A stretch of 64,000 nt of DNA from Lewinella sp038528965 (GTDB lineage: Bacteria > Bacteroidota > Bacteroidia > Chitinophagales > Saprospiraceae): the NCBI GenBank assembly GCA_038528965.1, contig JBCBEC010000005.1, forward strand, positions 124,001-188,000, given 5' to 3'. The translations under genes were made by a program, and so were the position numbers. How positions within the stretch are numbered: the stretch's first letter is position 1; every line of letters begins with the position of its first letter. Shown piece after piece: positions 26,701 to 34,380 of the stretch. The notes beneath the pieces were generated by a model. The model was not told the DNA's origin, searched no databases, and saw only the letters and a list, made by a program, of their open reading frames with translations.

Positions 26701-27697
26701 TAATCTAGTGTGGCCCGGTGACACCAACGAAGATGGTATTGCAAATAATCTGGACGTACTGCCGTTGGGCTTAGGTTTTGAGTCTACGGGACCAAGCCGG
26801 ATCAACCCTAGTACCAGCTGGCTACCCCAGTTTGCTGCTCCCTGGCCAGCCGCAACCCCGGAGAGTAGTATCAATTTCCGCCACGCTGATACCGATGGAG
26901 ATGGTGTTATTTCGATTACGGATACTACTGCGCTGTCCCTAAACTGGGGGCAAACGGTCGATGAGTTTGGCGGGGAGCTTGATCCACAATCATCACTGAC
27001 TGGTGCGCCCATCTACATCGAAGCGGATACCATCATGGCGGGTGAGCAGGTCAGCCTTCCAATCATCTTGGGGGTGGAAGAACCACTTGAAGATGCCTAC
27101 GGAATTGCCTTTACCCTACGTTACGATCCAGAGACGGTAGAGGCAGGTTCTATTCATGTTGAAGCAGATGGTTGGTTGACTGCAGACGAATCACCGGCTA
27201 TTTTGCTCTACCGCGATTTTCCAGCCGAAGGTCGTACCGAAATCGGTCTGGTCCGTACTGATGGGCAAGGTGTAGGTGGTGGTGGCCAAATTGCTGAGGT
27301 AATCATCATCATGGAGGATGTTATTCTGACGGGCTTCTTGGATGTAGAAACCACTTTCCGAATCGAAAATGTGCATCTCATTACTGCTAATGAAATCGAG
27401 TTGCCTACTTCTCCCCGTGAGACTACGGTTTTGGTAGAAGGTGTAACGTCTACCTCAGAACCGGAGTGGGCTAATCAACTACAGCTTTCGCCAAACCCAA
27501 CGCACGGATTAGTGCAGCTGACCGCCAACGATCTCCATGTGCAGGAACTGCAACTGATTGATGCAACGGGCCGGACGGTATTGATCCAAACAGACGAACT
27601 CAATCAAATTGATTTAACTAGCCTGCCCGCCGGTATGTACCAACTGCGTATTGCTACCGACTTGGGAGTGGTGTACGAAAAGCTAATGAAGATTTAG
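23744..27697 (+). CDS. T9SS-secreted adhesin/scaffold with cohesin domains and SprB-type repeats
   Basis: 1317 residues from the ATG at 23744 (MLRPLLLLLASCFFLGLSAQ, signal peptide). Domains in order: a cohesin-like domain (about 25-170); three or so SprB-type repeats (about 225-500) with the recurring YSWSNGETTANLTDIPAGDY and YFVTVTDANAC pattern; three further cohesin-like domains (about 555-980), each with an FSLNWD/FSLAWD strand; a dockerin-like calcium segment (DTNEDGIANNLD, DTDGDGVISITD, about 995-1065); a fifth cohesin-like domain (about 1085-1230); and a T9SS tail with LSPNPTHGLVQL. SprB repeats belong to mobile gliding adhesins. This is likely a surface scaffold that binds dockerin-type partners, two of which follow. 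Confidence 0.85.
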   Translation: MLRPLLLLLASCFFLGLSAQENDCSFGLVLSSAQAEVGEEVTIDVTTRQYEDIVALQYSHHWNPAKLRFIEVLYNPDMDISVANFNLQPEFINAGVLNFAYVEATGAGRDLVDGEALYQLRFELLDAAGADVTITDLAGTIEIIHATELILDNFYFLHSQIGPAGSNPSITTACINGQVCNDPDLGRIAINPNGTEEVSADWSGNGGFTATGTEITSLNGGTYQLELTDGNGNTAHGDFYVAFDSGLDVQLSVDADQCGGPADGAINTTVLGGSSNYTYSWSNGETTANLTDIPAGDYSLTVTDVDLDCSIVASATVASFSQILGFFTATSPACSANDDGALTINVEGPPESFPVTYQWSTGETTAEISGLSAGVYFVTVTDANACESVFSYFLQAEELTFSAELIPGACQDGGGEITILLSGAQYSYLWNTGATTATISDLPDGTYTVTVTDETSGCSASEIYELAGEELVVGVAYECFELDGEALTDMTAIVWNSNDGPYTFDWSTGASEVAVALSTVTVPTAGTYSVTVTSASGCVSAQNDLVAPCGGSSVELYLSPASSSLANGEDRCFAVKANNFNGIGSVQFSLAWDETKLDFLELTNFALEGLSTTNFNTNLTDDGLLAFSWLATDLVNGETLADGGTLFEVCLAANAEEEATTLIDFANFPTPVEITDVTPEVLNFTTEAATVILNGGTNGSDETELSLDDATVMIGEQFCLPVRVAAFTDVIGMQASISWDPQALQFTGVQAFNLPSLTNASFNEFAEAQLEGILRVLWNSPDLLGVSRSDNEALFELCFIATGDAGDYPVDFVDQPLPLQLVTEDFTEIATATSGGLVTIGSQTTDDVRLRIGSTAVAPGELTCVPVEAQAFNDIVAMQFSLNWDDDRIRFDELILVDNELGLEESDFNILSFDGTLSLAWIADNILEPITLAEGTTLFELCYTAQSQEGQAGIIFSTQPTAIEFVRENTLVPFVPTNGTIMVTSDNLVWPGDTNEDGIANNLDVLPLGLGFESTGPSRINPSTSWLPQFAAPWPAATPESSINFRHADTDGDGVISITDTTALSLNWGQTVDEFGGELDPQSSLTGAPIYIEADTIMAGEQVSLPIILGVEEPLEDAYGIAFTLRYDPETVEAGSIHVEADGWLTADESPAILLYRDFPAEGRTEIGLVRTDGQGVGGGGQIAEVIIIMEDVILTGFLDVETTFRIENVHLITANEIELPTSPRETTVLVEGVTSTSEPEWANQLQLSPNPTHGLVQLTANDLHVQELQLIDATGRTVLIQTDELNQIDLTSLPAGMYQLRIATDLGVVYEKLMKI

Positions 27698-27798
27698 CCG
27701 AGCTAAACTCCATAATGATCCTAAAGAAACCAACCCTTAAGCTGGCTTCGGCCAGCAGCTCTCTCTGACTATTTTTTAATCCCATTAATTTGACCCAC

Positions 27799-28368
27799 AT
27801 GCCTAAATATATCTTTTCAATTCTCTGCTTGGTGTTCGCGTTTGCCGCAAATGCGCAGACCTACACTCTTAGTGGACAAGTCCTCACTGATTCCGATGAT
27901 GGAGTCGGTAATGTATTGCTGGAAGTTATCGATGAAACGGAAACGGTCGTTGCTACTTTTACTACGGACTGCTCGGGTGATTTTAGTTTTGCTGATCTTG
28001 TTGGTGGTACGAATTATACACTACGAGCGATCAAGGAAGGCAGTCCCTTTAATGGCAACTCCACCTTCGATTTGGTTGTCACTAGTCGTCATTTGCTGGG
28101 TATTCAGGAACTACCGAGCCCCTATGAACTAGCCGCAGCGGATGTGAATGAGTCTGGTAGCATTTCGGTGATGGATATCTTGTTGATGCGTGCTTTGATT
28201 CTAGCTATCAATGATGCTTATCCCGGTAGTAACTGGCTATTCTTCCGTCCTGGTGACCAATTTGCTAGTGCTGAGTTCGATTTTGTCCTCAACGCTGATA
28301 TGACCAACTTTGATTTAATCACCATCAAGAAAGGGGATGTAAACGGCTCCGCTATTTCTTGTGAATAA
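27799..28368 (+). CDS. Small exported dockerin-type protein 1
   Basis: 189 residues from the ATG at 27799 (MPKYIFSILCLVFAFAANAQ, signal peptide); an upstream TTG in frame is less likely. A carboxypeptidase-regulatory-like beta-sandwich (LSGQVLTDSDDGVGNVLLEV, about 22-85) is followed by a dockerin-like pair: FDLVVTSRHLLGI, then the calcium loop DVNESGSISVMDILLMRALIL. The C-terminus GDVNGS echoes the same motif in the giant protein at 0.3-5.2 kb. No T9SS tail or enzyme domain is present. It probably docks on a cohesin, and the neighbouring adhesin has several. The next gene begins 19 nt downstream. Confidence 0.7.
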   Translation: MPKYIFSILCLVFAFAANAQTYTLSGQVLTDSDDGVGNVLLEVIDETETVVATFTTDCSGDFSFADLVGGTNYTLRAIKEGSPFNGNSTFDLVVTSRHLLGIQELPSPYELAAADVNESGSISVMDILLMRALILAINDAYPGSNWLFFRPGDQFASAEFDFVLNADMTNFDLITIKKGDVNGSAISCE

Positions 28369-28387
28369 CCCCCTGAAACCTCAAGCA

Positions 28388-28954
28388 ATGAAAAGCTTAA
28401 CTATATACCTTTTAGCTGCCTGCTTGCCGCTGGGACTGTTTGCACAACATCAGATTAACGGTGAGATTGTTTTTCCAAGTGGGCTGCCCATTTGTGAAGT
28501 ATTGGTGGAATTACAAGATGCCTCGGGGCAAGTACTAGCACAGGACTTAAGTGAGGACGACGGTAGCTTTCAATTTACGGATGTACCTACCGGTACCAAC
28601 TATCAGCTTCTATTTACGAAAGATGGCGCAGCGATCGGGGGTGTTTCTACCTTTGACGTGGTACTAATAGCTCGCTTTATTCTGGGGCTTGATGCTCAAC
28701 CGCCTTATTACAGTTGGATTGGAGATTTGAATGGCTCAGGGACCGTAACTACGCTTGATATGGTGATCATGCGTAAAGTGATTCTGGGTATAGATTCTGA
28801 ATTTCCAGTGCCACCCTGGGCATTTGATGAACCTACCGCAATAGTGCCCGACAATCAGATCACTTTACCAGCTGTCAATTCTGATACAGATGTGGAAGTA
28901 ATTGGTGTAAAGCGGGGAGATATAAGTGGTTCTGTTCAGACCATTTGTAACTAA
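28388..28954 (+). CDS. Small exported dockerin-type protein 2
   Basis: A 188-residue paralogue of the preceding gene, starting at the ATG at 28388 (MKSLTIYLLAACLPLGLFAQ, signal peptide). It has a regulatory-like beta-sandwich (INGEIVFPSGLPICEVLVEL), then FDVVLIARFILGL and the dockerin loop DLNGSGTVTTLDMVIMRKVIL, ending RGDISGS. No enzymatic domain or sorting tail is present. It is in an apparent operon with dockerin-type protein 1 and ends at a strong convergent terminator. Both proteins look like bare docking modules or linkers rather than cellulosome enzymes. Confidence 0.7.
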   Translation: MKSLTIYLLAACLPLGLFAQHQINGEIVFPSGLPICEVLVELQDASGQVLAQDLSEDDGSFQFTDVPTGTNYQLLFTKDGAAIGGVSTFDVVLIARFILGLDAQPPYYSWIGDLNGSGTVTTLDMVIMRKVILGIDSEFPVPPWAFDEPTAIVPDNQITLPAVNSDTDVEVIGVKRGDISGSVQTICN

Positions 28955-28972
28955 ACCTTATTGCGCAAAAAG

Positions 28973-29011
28973 ATCAATGGGGCTCATCGTTCATACGAGA
29001 GCCCCATTGAT
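28973..29011. terminator. Bidirectional terminator between dockerin-type protein 2 and the M28 peptidase
   Basis: ATCAATGGGGCTC pairs perfectly with GAGCCCCATTGAT over 13 bp. It has A-rich sequence on the left and TTGTTT on the right, and lies between convergent genes. Confidence 0.85.
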
Positions 29012-29037
29012 TGTTTATAACGGATAGTTGACTCGAT

Positions 29038-30555
29038 CTACGGATCAATACCGTATAGTTCTTTTCCTGCCTCTTCGTACTTATCACCCGCAACCCATAC
29101 TGGTTTGCTTGGATTGTTAGCGATCATTCGGCAACAGTGGGCAAATGCTTTGCAGTATTTGGTCAGGTAATCGTAATCAATGGAATCTGCCTCGTCCGTT
29201 ACCTGGTGGTAATGCTGTAGAATTTCAGCGTCAAACTCACGGAAACCAGGGCTGAAGGTTAGCGCAGGGACTCCCTTACGGGCAAAGGAAACATTATCCG
29301 AACGATCAAAAAGGCCTTGCTCTGGTGCCGGATCGGGAATGATCTCAAAACCAAATGGCTTGACACCGGCCTCAATCATTTCATTGGTGCCAGTGCGGTT
29401 CCAACCAAAGATAGATATTGCGCCAAGCTCGTTGTAACCGGCACCATCCGTATTGAAATTGAAGATGACATCTTCCAGTGGAATGAGCGGATTATCAGCG
29501 TAGTAAGCACTGCCCAGGAGGCCTAGTTCCTCACCGGTAACGGCTAGGATGATAACGGAACGTTTGGGGCGCTCAGCAGCGAGAGCCTTAGCTGTATTGA
29601 GCATGGCGATCGTACCAAAGGCATTGTCACGAGCTCCATTGAAGATGCTATCCTGTGGTGTATACTGACCGCCTTGTGAGCCTACGCCAACATGGTCGTA
29701 ATGCGCCGTGATGAGCAAGTACTCCTCTTTTAGAACTGGATCGGTGCCTTCTAAAACACCAATTACGTTGTGCGAATAAACACGCTCTGAAGCAAAACCA
29801 GAGGACGTAAGATTGACCTTTAGTTTTTTAGCAGACTGAATAGTAGTGAACGGCATCTCATCTTTGGCGTTCAGCCAGGCGTAGGTGATTTTGCTCGGAC
29901 CACTGTCCTCTTCCGCCGCAACTCGTAGGCTTTCACCGCCGAAGAAGTTGGCAAACATCGTCCAGGGGAATGGTAATTGATACAATTCAATCAGGGCCGC
30001 AGCACCGCGTTCTTCCGCTAGCTGTCGTTTGGTACGCATAGCCCCCATGATACTACCCGGATCTTTTGCTCCCGGAGGACCAGGTAGAACAAATACCACC
30101 TTGCCTTCTACATCCAGGCCGGCGTAATCATCGTGATCTGTTTCTTCGTCTACCCAACCATGCCCGGCGAAAATACCATTGGTTTTTACGCTCATCTCTG
30201 GTCCTGCAAGAATGAGGAAATCCTCAGCGGCCTTGAAGTCCACTTTGTTGATGTTCATGCTGTAGGAAACAGGTGGGGTAGAAGATTCAAATGGGATATC
30301 CTGTAGGTAATTTTCCGCACCTTCTGGTGCTTCGTAACCATAGGCGCGTAGGTGCGAGGCAATGTACTCCGCGGCGATACGATTGCCCCGGCTCGCCGTA
30401 CGCCGACCCTCAAGGAAGTCGCTGGCAAGGAATTCCATTTGGGTGCGAATTTCCTGTTTGCTGAGTTGGAATTCAGGAAGTTGTGTGTTGGTATCTTGTG
30501 CGCTTAAAGTAATGCTTCCAATTAAGAATACCAGAATGCTCAATTGCTTATGCAT
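29038..30555 (-). CDS. Exported M28 family zinc aminopeptidase with PA domain
   Basis: A 505-residue protein with a signal peptide (about 1-19). The N-terminal part has a PA-type insert around 135-260 (GLDVEGKVVFVLPGPPG). The catalytic M28 domain carries metal ligands in LLITAHYDHVGVG (His), NGARDNAFGT (bridging Asp), VTGEELGLLGS (catalytic and metal Glu), FNTDGAG (Asp) and the His in LQHYHQVTDE. It is predicted to release N-terminal amino acids from peptides in the periplasm or outside. It lacks a T9SS tail, unlike the M43 enzymes. It is a single-gene unit. Confidence 0.92.
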   Translation of the reverse strand: MHKQLSILVFLIGSITLSAQDTNTQLPEFQLSKQEIRTQMEFLASDFLEGRRTASRGNRIAAEYIASHLRAYGYEAPEGAENYLQDIPFESSTPPVSYSMNINKVDFKAAEDFLILAGPEMSVKTNGIFAGHGWVDEETDHDDYAGLDVEGKVVFVLPGPPGAKDPGSIMGAMRTKRQLAEERGAAALIELYQLPFPWTMFANFFGGESLRVAAEEDSGPSKITYAWLNAKDEMPFTTIQSAKKLKVNLTSSGFASERVYSHNVIGVLEGTDPVLKEEYLLITAHYDHVGVGSQGGQYTPQDSIFNGARDNAFGTIAMLNTAKALAAERPKRSVIILAVTGEELGLLGSAYYADNPLIPLEDVIFNFNTDGAGYNELGAISIFGWNRTGTNEMIEAGVKPFGFEIIPDPAPEQGLFDRSDNVSFARKGVPALTFSPGFREFDAEILQHYHQVTDEADSIDYDYLTKYCKAFAHCCRMIANNPSKPVWVAGDKYEEAGKELYGIDP

Positions 30556-30616
30556 AAGTCGTAAATGCTTTTAGTAATCTGTGCTGTTTTCAAAAGATGT
30601 GAAGATAGGGATTCAG

Positions 30617-30657
30617 GGGCATAAAAAGGCCGCTAAACAGTGCTGCTCAGCGGCCTT
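30617..30657 (-). terminator. Terminator of the peroxiredoxin gene
   Basis: AAGGCCGCT (30626-30634) pairs with AGCGGCCTT (30649-30657). On the minus strand the stem runs directly into TTTTTAT. It separates the peroxiredoxin from the M28 gene downstream. Confidence 0.8.
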
Positions 30658-30695
30658 AGTATTTTTTCATGCGTCCAATCGACTACATATTGCTT

Positions 30696-31334
30696 CTAAT
30701 CTATATTCGGTTGTGGTGTGGTCCGTAAGTAAGGCTTAATCTGGGTATGACCTTTCGGGAACTTCGCTGGAATGTCCTCGTTCGGAATGCTTGGAGAAAT
30801 CACCACGTCCTCACCGTGCTCCCAGTCTACGGGAGTGGCCACGCTGTAGTTATCGGTCAACTGTAAAGAGTCGATCACCCGGAGGATTTCGTTGAAGTTA
30901 CGGCCTGTGCTTGGTGGGTAGGTCAAAGTTAAGCGCACTTTCTTGTTTGGATCAATCACGAAAACCGAGCGTACCGTCACTTTAGTAGTGGCGTTAGGAT
31001 GAATCATATCGTATAGCTCCGCAACCTTGCGATCATGATCGGCGATGATTGGGAAATTCATTTCCACGCTCTGCGTTTCCTCAATATCCTTGATCCACTC
31101 GTGGTGGTCGGGTAGGGGATCCACACTCAAAGCAATGGGTTTTACGCCGCGCTTGGCAAATTCACCTTTTAGGGCCGCAGTGCGCCCTAGCTCTGTTGTA
31201 CAAACTGGTGTGAAGTCAGCTGGGTGGGAATACAAAACGACCCAGTTGTCGCCCGCCCAGTCGTGAAAATTAATGTCTCCTTCGGTAGTTGCTGCTTGAA
31301 AATCAGGAGCTGTGTCTCCTAGTCGTAAAGGCAT
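30696..31334 (-). CDS. 1-Cys peroxiredoxin (Prx6 type)
   Basis: A 212-residue cytoplasmic thiol peroxidase that reduces H2O2 and alkyl hydroperoxides. The peroxidatic cysteine is C45 in DFTPVCTTELG, with the active-site Pro and Thr just before it and the catalytic Arg in TVRSVFVIDP. No resolving Cys is seen in the C-terminal part, and the long extension after about residue 165 is typical of Prx6. It lies 100 nt after metX on the same strand, so read-through from the SAM-I-controlled operon is possible but not shown. Confidence 0.93.
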   Translation of the reverse strand: MPLRLGDTAPDFQAATTEGDINFHDWAGDNWVVLYSHPADFTPVCTTELGRTAALKGEFAKRGVKPIALSVDPLPDHHEWIKDIEETQSVEMNFPIIADHDRKVAELYDMIHPNATTKVTVRSVFVIDPNKKVRLTLTYPPSTGRNFNEILRVIDSLQLTDNYSVATPVDWEHGEDVVISPSIPNEDIPAKFPKGHTQIKPYLRTTPQPNID

Positions 31335-31434
31335 ATTATTCGATTTTTAGAGGGTTTATACTTTGGTATGAATTATGAATACAATTTATCTGTTCTGCTG
31401 GTTGCTTTCGGTGAGATAAATCACAATCTTATGA

Positions 31435-32580
31435 CTAAAAAGACTCACTGCCCGGAATGACAAGATTGTGCTTAAAGGCTGCGTTTTTGCGTAGCGTGGG
31501 GCTGGGGCGCCTGCCGTTGAAGGTGCCCTTTAAGAAATCTCTGAGTAAAAGGCTGATCGATTTGGTTTCGGTTAGAAATCCATCGTGACCGAAGTCACTG
31601 GGGATAACTTCAAAGCGGGCACCTGGGATCATTTGTGCGATCTCTGATTGTTCCGCTACCGGAAAGAGGATGTCGGTGTCGATGCCAATGACCATTGTTT
31701 TCGACTTTATGCCGGCTAAGGCTTCTGCAATACTTCCTCGGCCTCTGCCCAAATGGTGGCTGTCCATTGCTCGACTCAATACCCAGTAAGAGGCGGGATC
31801 AAAACGATCCCAGAGCTTTTTACCTTGGTAGCGTTGATAACTACTAGCCCGGTAATCGTCTAGTTTTTCGGTATCCTGTTCGCTTTGTGAGTCTTCGTAG
31901 GTCCGGTAATGCCGGTAAGAAAGCATGGCGATAGCTCGTGCTGCTTCCAATCCTTTTCTGCCGGCTTCCGGCGAGTCTGTACCCAGTGTTTCATCGGCCT
32001 GCATCGCCATGCGTTGTGCCTCGTTAAAGGCAATCCCCCAGGGGGAGTGATGGGTGTTAGTTGCCAATGGGCACAGGTATTCGAATAGGGTAGGAGCCAT
32101 TACAGCCCATTCCAGCAGCTGCTGTCCACCCATCGAGCCGCCAAGGCCAAGGTAAATACTATCTATACCCAGATACTTCGCTAGGAGTTGATGCAAACGT
32201 GCCATGTCCCTAGTAGTGACCAAGGGGAAGTCTAAACCATATTTTTGATTACCTCCCGGACGATAATCCTTAGGGCCGGTACTACCATAACAGGAGCCCA
32301 GCATATTGGCGCAGACGATGAAGTGTTGCTGTGGGTTAAGGATTTCTCCTTCACCTACCAGACCAGGCCACCATTCTACGGGATCAGAATTAGCGGTGAG
32401 CGCGTGGCAGATCCAAACGACATTGTCTCGCCGTTCGTTCAATTTCCCGTGCGTGGTGTAGGTAATGGTAAGACGGTCCAGCTGTTCGCCAGATTCTAGT
32501 GTAAATGCGTGGTCAAGATGCAGGTATCGCATATCGTATACTGTAGGGCTATTAGTAGTGGGAGGTGCTGTTTTAACCAA
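31435..32580 (-). CDS. metX: Homoserine O-acetyltransferase
   Basis: An alpha/beta-hydrolase acetylating homoserine for methionine synthesis. The nucleophile Ser is in LGLGGSMGGQQLLEWA, and the Asp and His are expected in VIGIDTDILFP and DFGHDGFL. The start is uncertain: a TTG at 32580 with GGAGGT just upstream gives 381 residues, and an ATG at 32532 (MRYLHLDHAF) gives 365; homologues commonly begin near the latter. The gene follows metY after 17 nt, and an inverted repeat spans the junction. In methionine synthesis its O-acetylhomoserine is the substrate for MetY. Confidence 0.93.
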   Translation of the reverse strand: MVKTAPPTTNSPTVYDMRYLHLDHAFTLESGEQLDRLTITYTTHGKLNERRDNVVWICHALTANSDPVEWWPGLVGEGEILNPQQHFIVCANMLGSCYGSTGPKDYRPGGNQKYGLDFPLVTTRDMARLHQLLAKYLGIDSIYLGLGGSMGGQQLLEWAVMAPTLFEYLCPLATNTHHSPWGIAFNEAQRMAMQADETLGTDSPEAGRKGLEAARAIAMLSYRHYRTYEDSQSEQDTEKLDDYRASSYQRYQGKKLWDRFDPASYWVLSRAMDSHHLGRGRGSIAEALAGIKSKTMVIGIDTDILFPVAEQSEIAQMIPGARFEVIPSDFGHDGFLTETKSISLLLRDFLKGTFNGRRPSPTLRKNAAFKHNLVIPGSESF

Positions 32581-32589
32581 GCACCTCCC
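32560..32589 (-). promoter_or_regulatory. metY-metX intercistronic hairpin covering the metX RBS
   Basis: GGGAGGTGCT and AGCACCTCCC are a perfect 10-bp inverted repeat with a 10-nt loop. On the minus strand the first arm contains GGAGGT, the only good Shine-Dalgarno-like sequence before the TTG at 32580. Folding would hide it; there is no T-tract, so a translational or processing role is more likely than termination. Confidence 0.55.
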
Positions 32590-32597
32590 TAAGATAT

Positions 32598-33917
32598 TTA
32601 TACTGTAGCAGGAGTCTGAATAGCTGCAAAAGCTTGTTCAAAGTCTGCCTTGATATCATCAATGTGCTCGATACCGGCGCTTACGCGAAGCAGGTTGGGG
32701 AGTACACCCGCAGCCAATTGTGCTTCATCAGAAAGTTGTTGGTGCGTAGTGGCTGAAGGTTGGATGATTAGGGTCTTAGCATCTCCCACATTCGCCAGGT
32801 GACTGACTAATTTCAGGCTATCCACCAAACGAGTGGCTTCTTCTCGGCTGCCCTTAACCGTGAAGCTCAACACTCCACCAAAACCATTGCGTAAGTATTT
32901 CTGGGCGTGCGCATGACTCGGACTTGAACTCAGTCCAGGATAGTTAACGTGCTCCACTTGTGGGTGGGCATCCAGCCATTCGGCTAAGGCCAGGGCATTA
33001 TCAGCAGTACGCTGTACACGTAGGCTTAAGGTCTCCAAACCTTGTAGCAGTAGGAAGGAGTTGAATGGACTCAGCGCTGGACCAAAGTCGCGTAGACCTT
33101 CCACTCGTGCGCGAATAGCAAAGGCAATGTTGCCAAATGGGCCCTCCGCACCGAAAACGTCGTTAAATACTAAGCCGTGATAGCCTTCCGATGGCTCGCT
33201 GAACTGTGGGTACTTACCGTTACCCCAGTTGTAATTACCACCATCCACAATTACACCACCGATGCTGGTACCGTGCCCACCAATCCACTTGGTTGCTGAT
33301 TGTACCACTACATTAGCTCCGTGTTCCAACGGACGGCACAAATAGCCACCCGCACCGAAGGTGTTATCGACAAATACGGGAATGTTGTGCTGCTTAGCTA
33401 CTTCAATGATGCCGTCGAAATCTGGTACATTGAAACGAGGATTGCTGATGGTCTCAAAGTAGATCGCTTTGGTGTTCTCATCAATTAGGCGTTCGTAGTC
33501 AGAAGGAGTCTCACCCGCTGTAAAACGAGCTTCTACACCCAAACGTTTGAAGGCTACTTTGAACTGGTTATAAGTACCACCGTACAGGTTGGAAGAAGAT
33601 ACAAAGTTGTCACCTGCTTGTAGGATATTGTTAAGTGCAATGAACTGCGCAGCTTGTCCGGAGCCAACCGCTACTGCCGCTACACCACCTTCTAAGGCCG
33701 CAATGCGCTTTTCGAAAACATCTGTGGTCGGGTTCATGATACGAGTGTAGATGTTCCCGAACTCTTGCAAGGCGAATAATTTAGCGCCGTGCTCAGAGTC
33801 TTTGAAAGTGTAGCTGGTGGTCTGGTAGATGGGTACTGCTCTAGAACGAGTGGTCCCTTCCACTTCTTCCTGGCCAGCATGGAGTTGTAGTGTTTCGAAT
33901 CTTAAATTGCTCATCAT
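32598..33917 (-). CDS. metY: O-acetylhomoserine sulfhydrylase
   Basis: A 439-residue PLP enzyme of the Cys/Met metabolism family, which makes homocysteine from O-acetylhomoserine and sulfide. The N-terminus RFETLQLHAGQEE, the PVYQTTSY-like block PIYQTTSYTF, the PLP-phosphate region GSGQAAQFIAL and the PLP lysine in VQSATKWIGGHGT are all present. The length of about 430-440 residues separates MetY from the shorter cystathionine enzymes. Two ATGs stand in tandem at 33917 and 33914. The gene is first in metY-metX and is preceded by a SAM-I riboswitch and a short cysteine-ending ORF. Confidence 0.95.
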   Translation of the reverse strand: MMSNLRFETLQLHAGQEEVEGTTRSRAVPIYQTTSYTFKDSEHGAKLFALQEFGNIYTRIMNPTTDVFEKRIAALEGGVAAVAVGSGQAAQFIALNNILQAGDNFVSSSNLYGGTYNQFKVAFKRLGVEARFTAGETPSDYERLIDENTKAIYFETISNPRFNVPDFDGIIEVAKQHNIPVFVDNTFGAGGYLCRPLEHGANVVVQSATKWIGGHGTSIGGVIVDGGNYNWGNGKYPQFSEPSEGYHGLVFNDVFGAEGPFGNIAFAIRARVEGLRDFGPALSPFNSFLLLQGLETLSLRVQRTADNALALAEWLDAHPQVEHVNYPGLSSSPSHAHAQKYLRNGFGGVLSFTVKGSREEATRLVDSLKLVSHLANVGDAKTLIIQPSATTHQQLSDEAQLAAGVLPNLLRVSAGIEHIDDIKADFEQAFAAIQTPATV

Positions 33918-33957
33918 TTATGGTTTTTAAAGTTGAGTAAATACGATAGTATAGCAG

Positions 33958-34020
33958 CCGGTCAGCAGAGACTACAGTTTCTTTGGTGTATACCAAAGGC
34001 TACAACCTCAGCAATACCGG
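33958..34020 (-). promoter_or_regulatory. Structured segment between leader ORF and metY
   Basis: A 7-bp hairpin, CTTTGGT-ATAC-ACCAAAG (33998-33981), is enclosed by CCGGT/ACCGG arms (34020 and 33958). It lies between the stop of the leader ORF and the metY start. It has no T-tract and so is not a classic terminator. It could switch with ribosome position on the leader. Confidence 0.35.
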
Positions 34021-34030
34021 AAGCAGAGCA

Positions 34031-34129
34031 TTAACAGCAACAACAACACATGGTGTCTTGCTGTGCAACGTGATTTGTGATGTAAAGTGAGAAGGTAAAT
34101 GTGGCCTGTGGCCGTAAAGAATCAAACAT
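34031..34129 (-). CDS. Putative poly-cysteine leader peptide upstream of metY
   Basis: A 32-codon ORF begins 7 nt after the riboswitch aptamer ends and stops about 114 nt before metY. It starts MFDSLRPQATF and ends QQDTM followed by five consecutive Cys codons (TGT TGT TGT TGC TGT) and TAA. No strong RBS is visible, as is common in Bacteroidota. Poly-cysteine leader peptides that attenuate sulfur genes according to Cys-tRNA supply are known in mycobacteria; the same role here is inference. The Cys run is also a TGT-like trinucleotide repeat, so chance cannot be excluded. Confidence 0.5.
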   Translation of the reverse strand: MFDSLRPQATFTFSLYITNHVAQQDTMCCCCC

Positions 34130-34136
34130 GGCTTTT

Positions 34137-34262
34137 CCCGATTTATCTTTCCAGCAGGCAAAATATCCAGCTGGCGGGATTTGGCACCTTTTGCTCCAGG
34201 GTGGGGCAAGGTTGCCAGGGGTTCGTAGAGCCCGATCTCTCCCCCCTTCGGTATAAAACGGG
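34137..34262 (-). ncRNA. SAM-I riboswitch aptamer
   Basis: The minus strand carries the SAM-I conserved blocks in order: a purine-rich J1/2 (GAAGGGGGGAGAGA), GGCAACC (34216-34210), GGTGCCAAATCCCGC (34188-34174) and GGAAAGATAA (34152-34143). The ends close as P1: CCCGTTTTAT (34262-34253) pairs with ATAAATCGGG (34146-34137) with one mismatch in ten. The aptamer is 126 nt and is preceded by a perfect promoter. It controls metY-metX; binding of SAM should lower expression, as in the known class. Confidence 0.93.
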
Positions 34263-34286
34263 TATCATCTGATGCCCGAATGACTG

Positions 34287-34317
34287 CAAATGTAAGGGCC
34301 GCTTTTTAAAAAGTCAA
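34287..34317 (-). promoter_or_regulatory. Promoter of the SAM-I/metY-metX operon
   Basis: TTG (34317-34315), a 20-nt spacer and TACATTTG (34294-34287) match the Bacteroidota consensus TTG-N19-21-TAnnTTTG. Transcription would start about 20 nt before the P1 helix. Confidence 0.75.
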
Positions 34318-34380
34318 CCAGTTTAGTAGGAATTTAGTTATTTAATGAAATTATTAATGATTTCAAACCAACTTAAAGCA

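Noticed and set aside
34000..34209. 69-codon frame across the SAM-I aptamer and leader region
   Set aside because: It starts inside the structured aptamer and conflicts with the riboswitch; the 32-codon frame ending in Cys codons is better placed.
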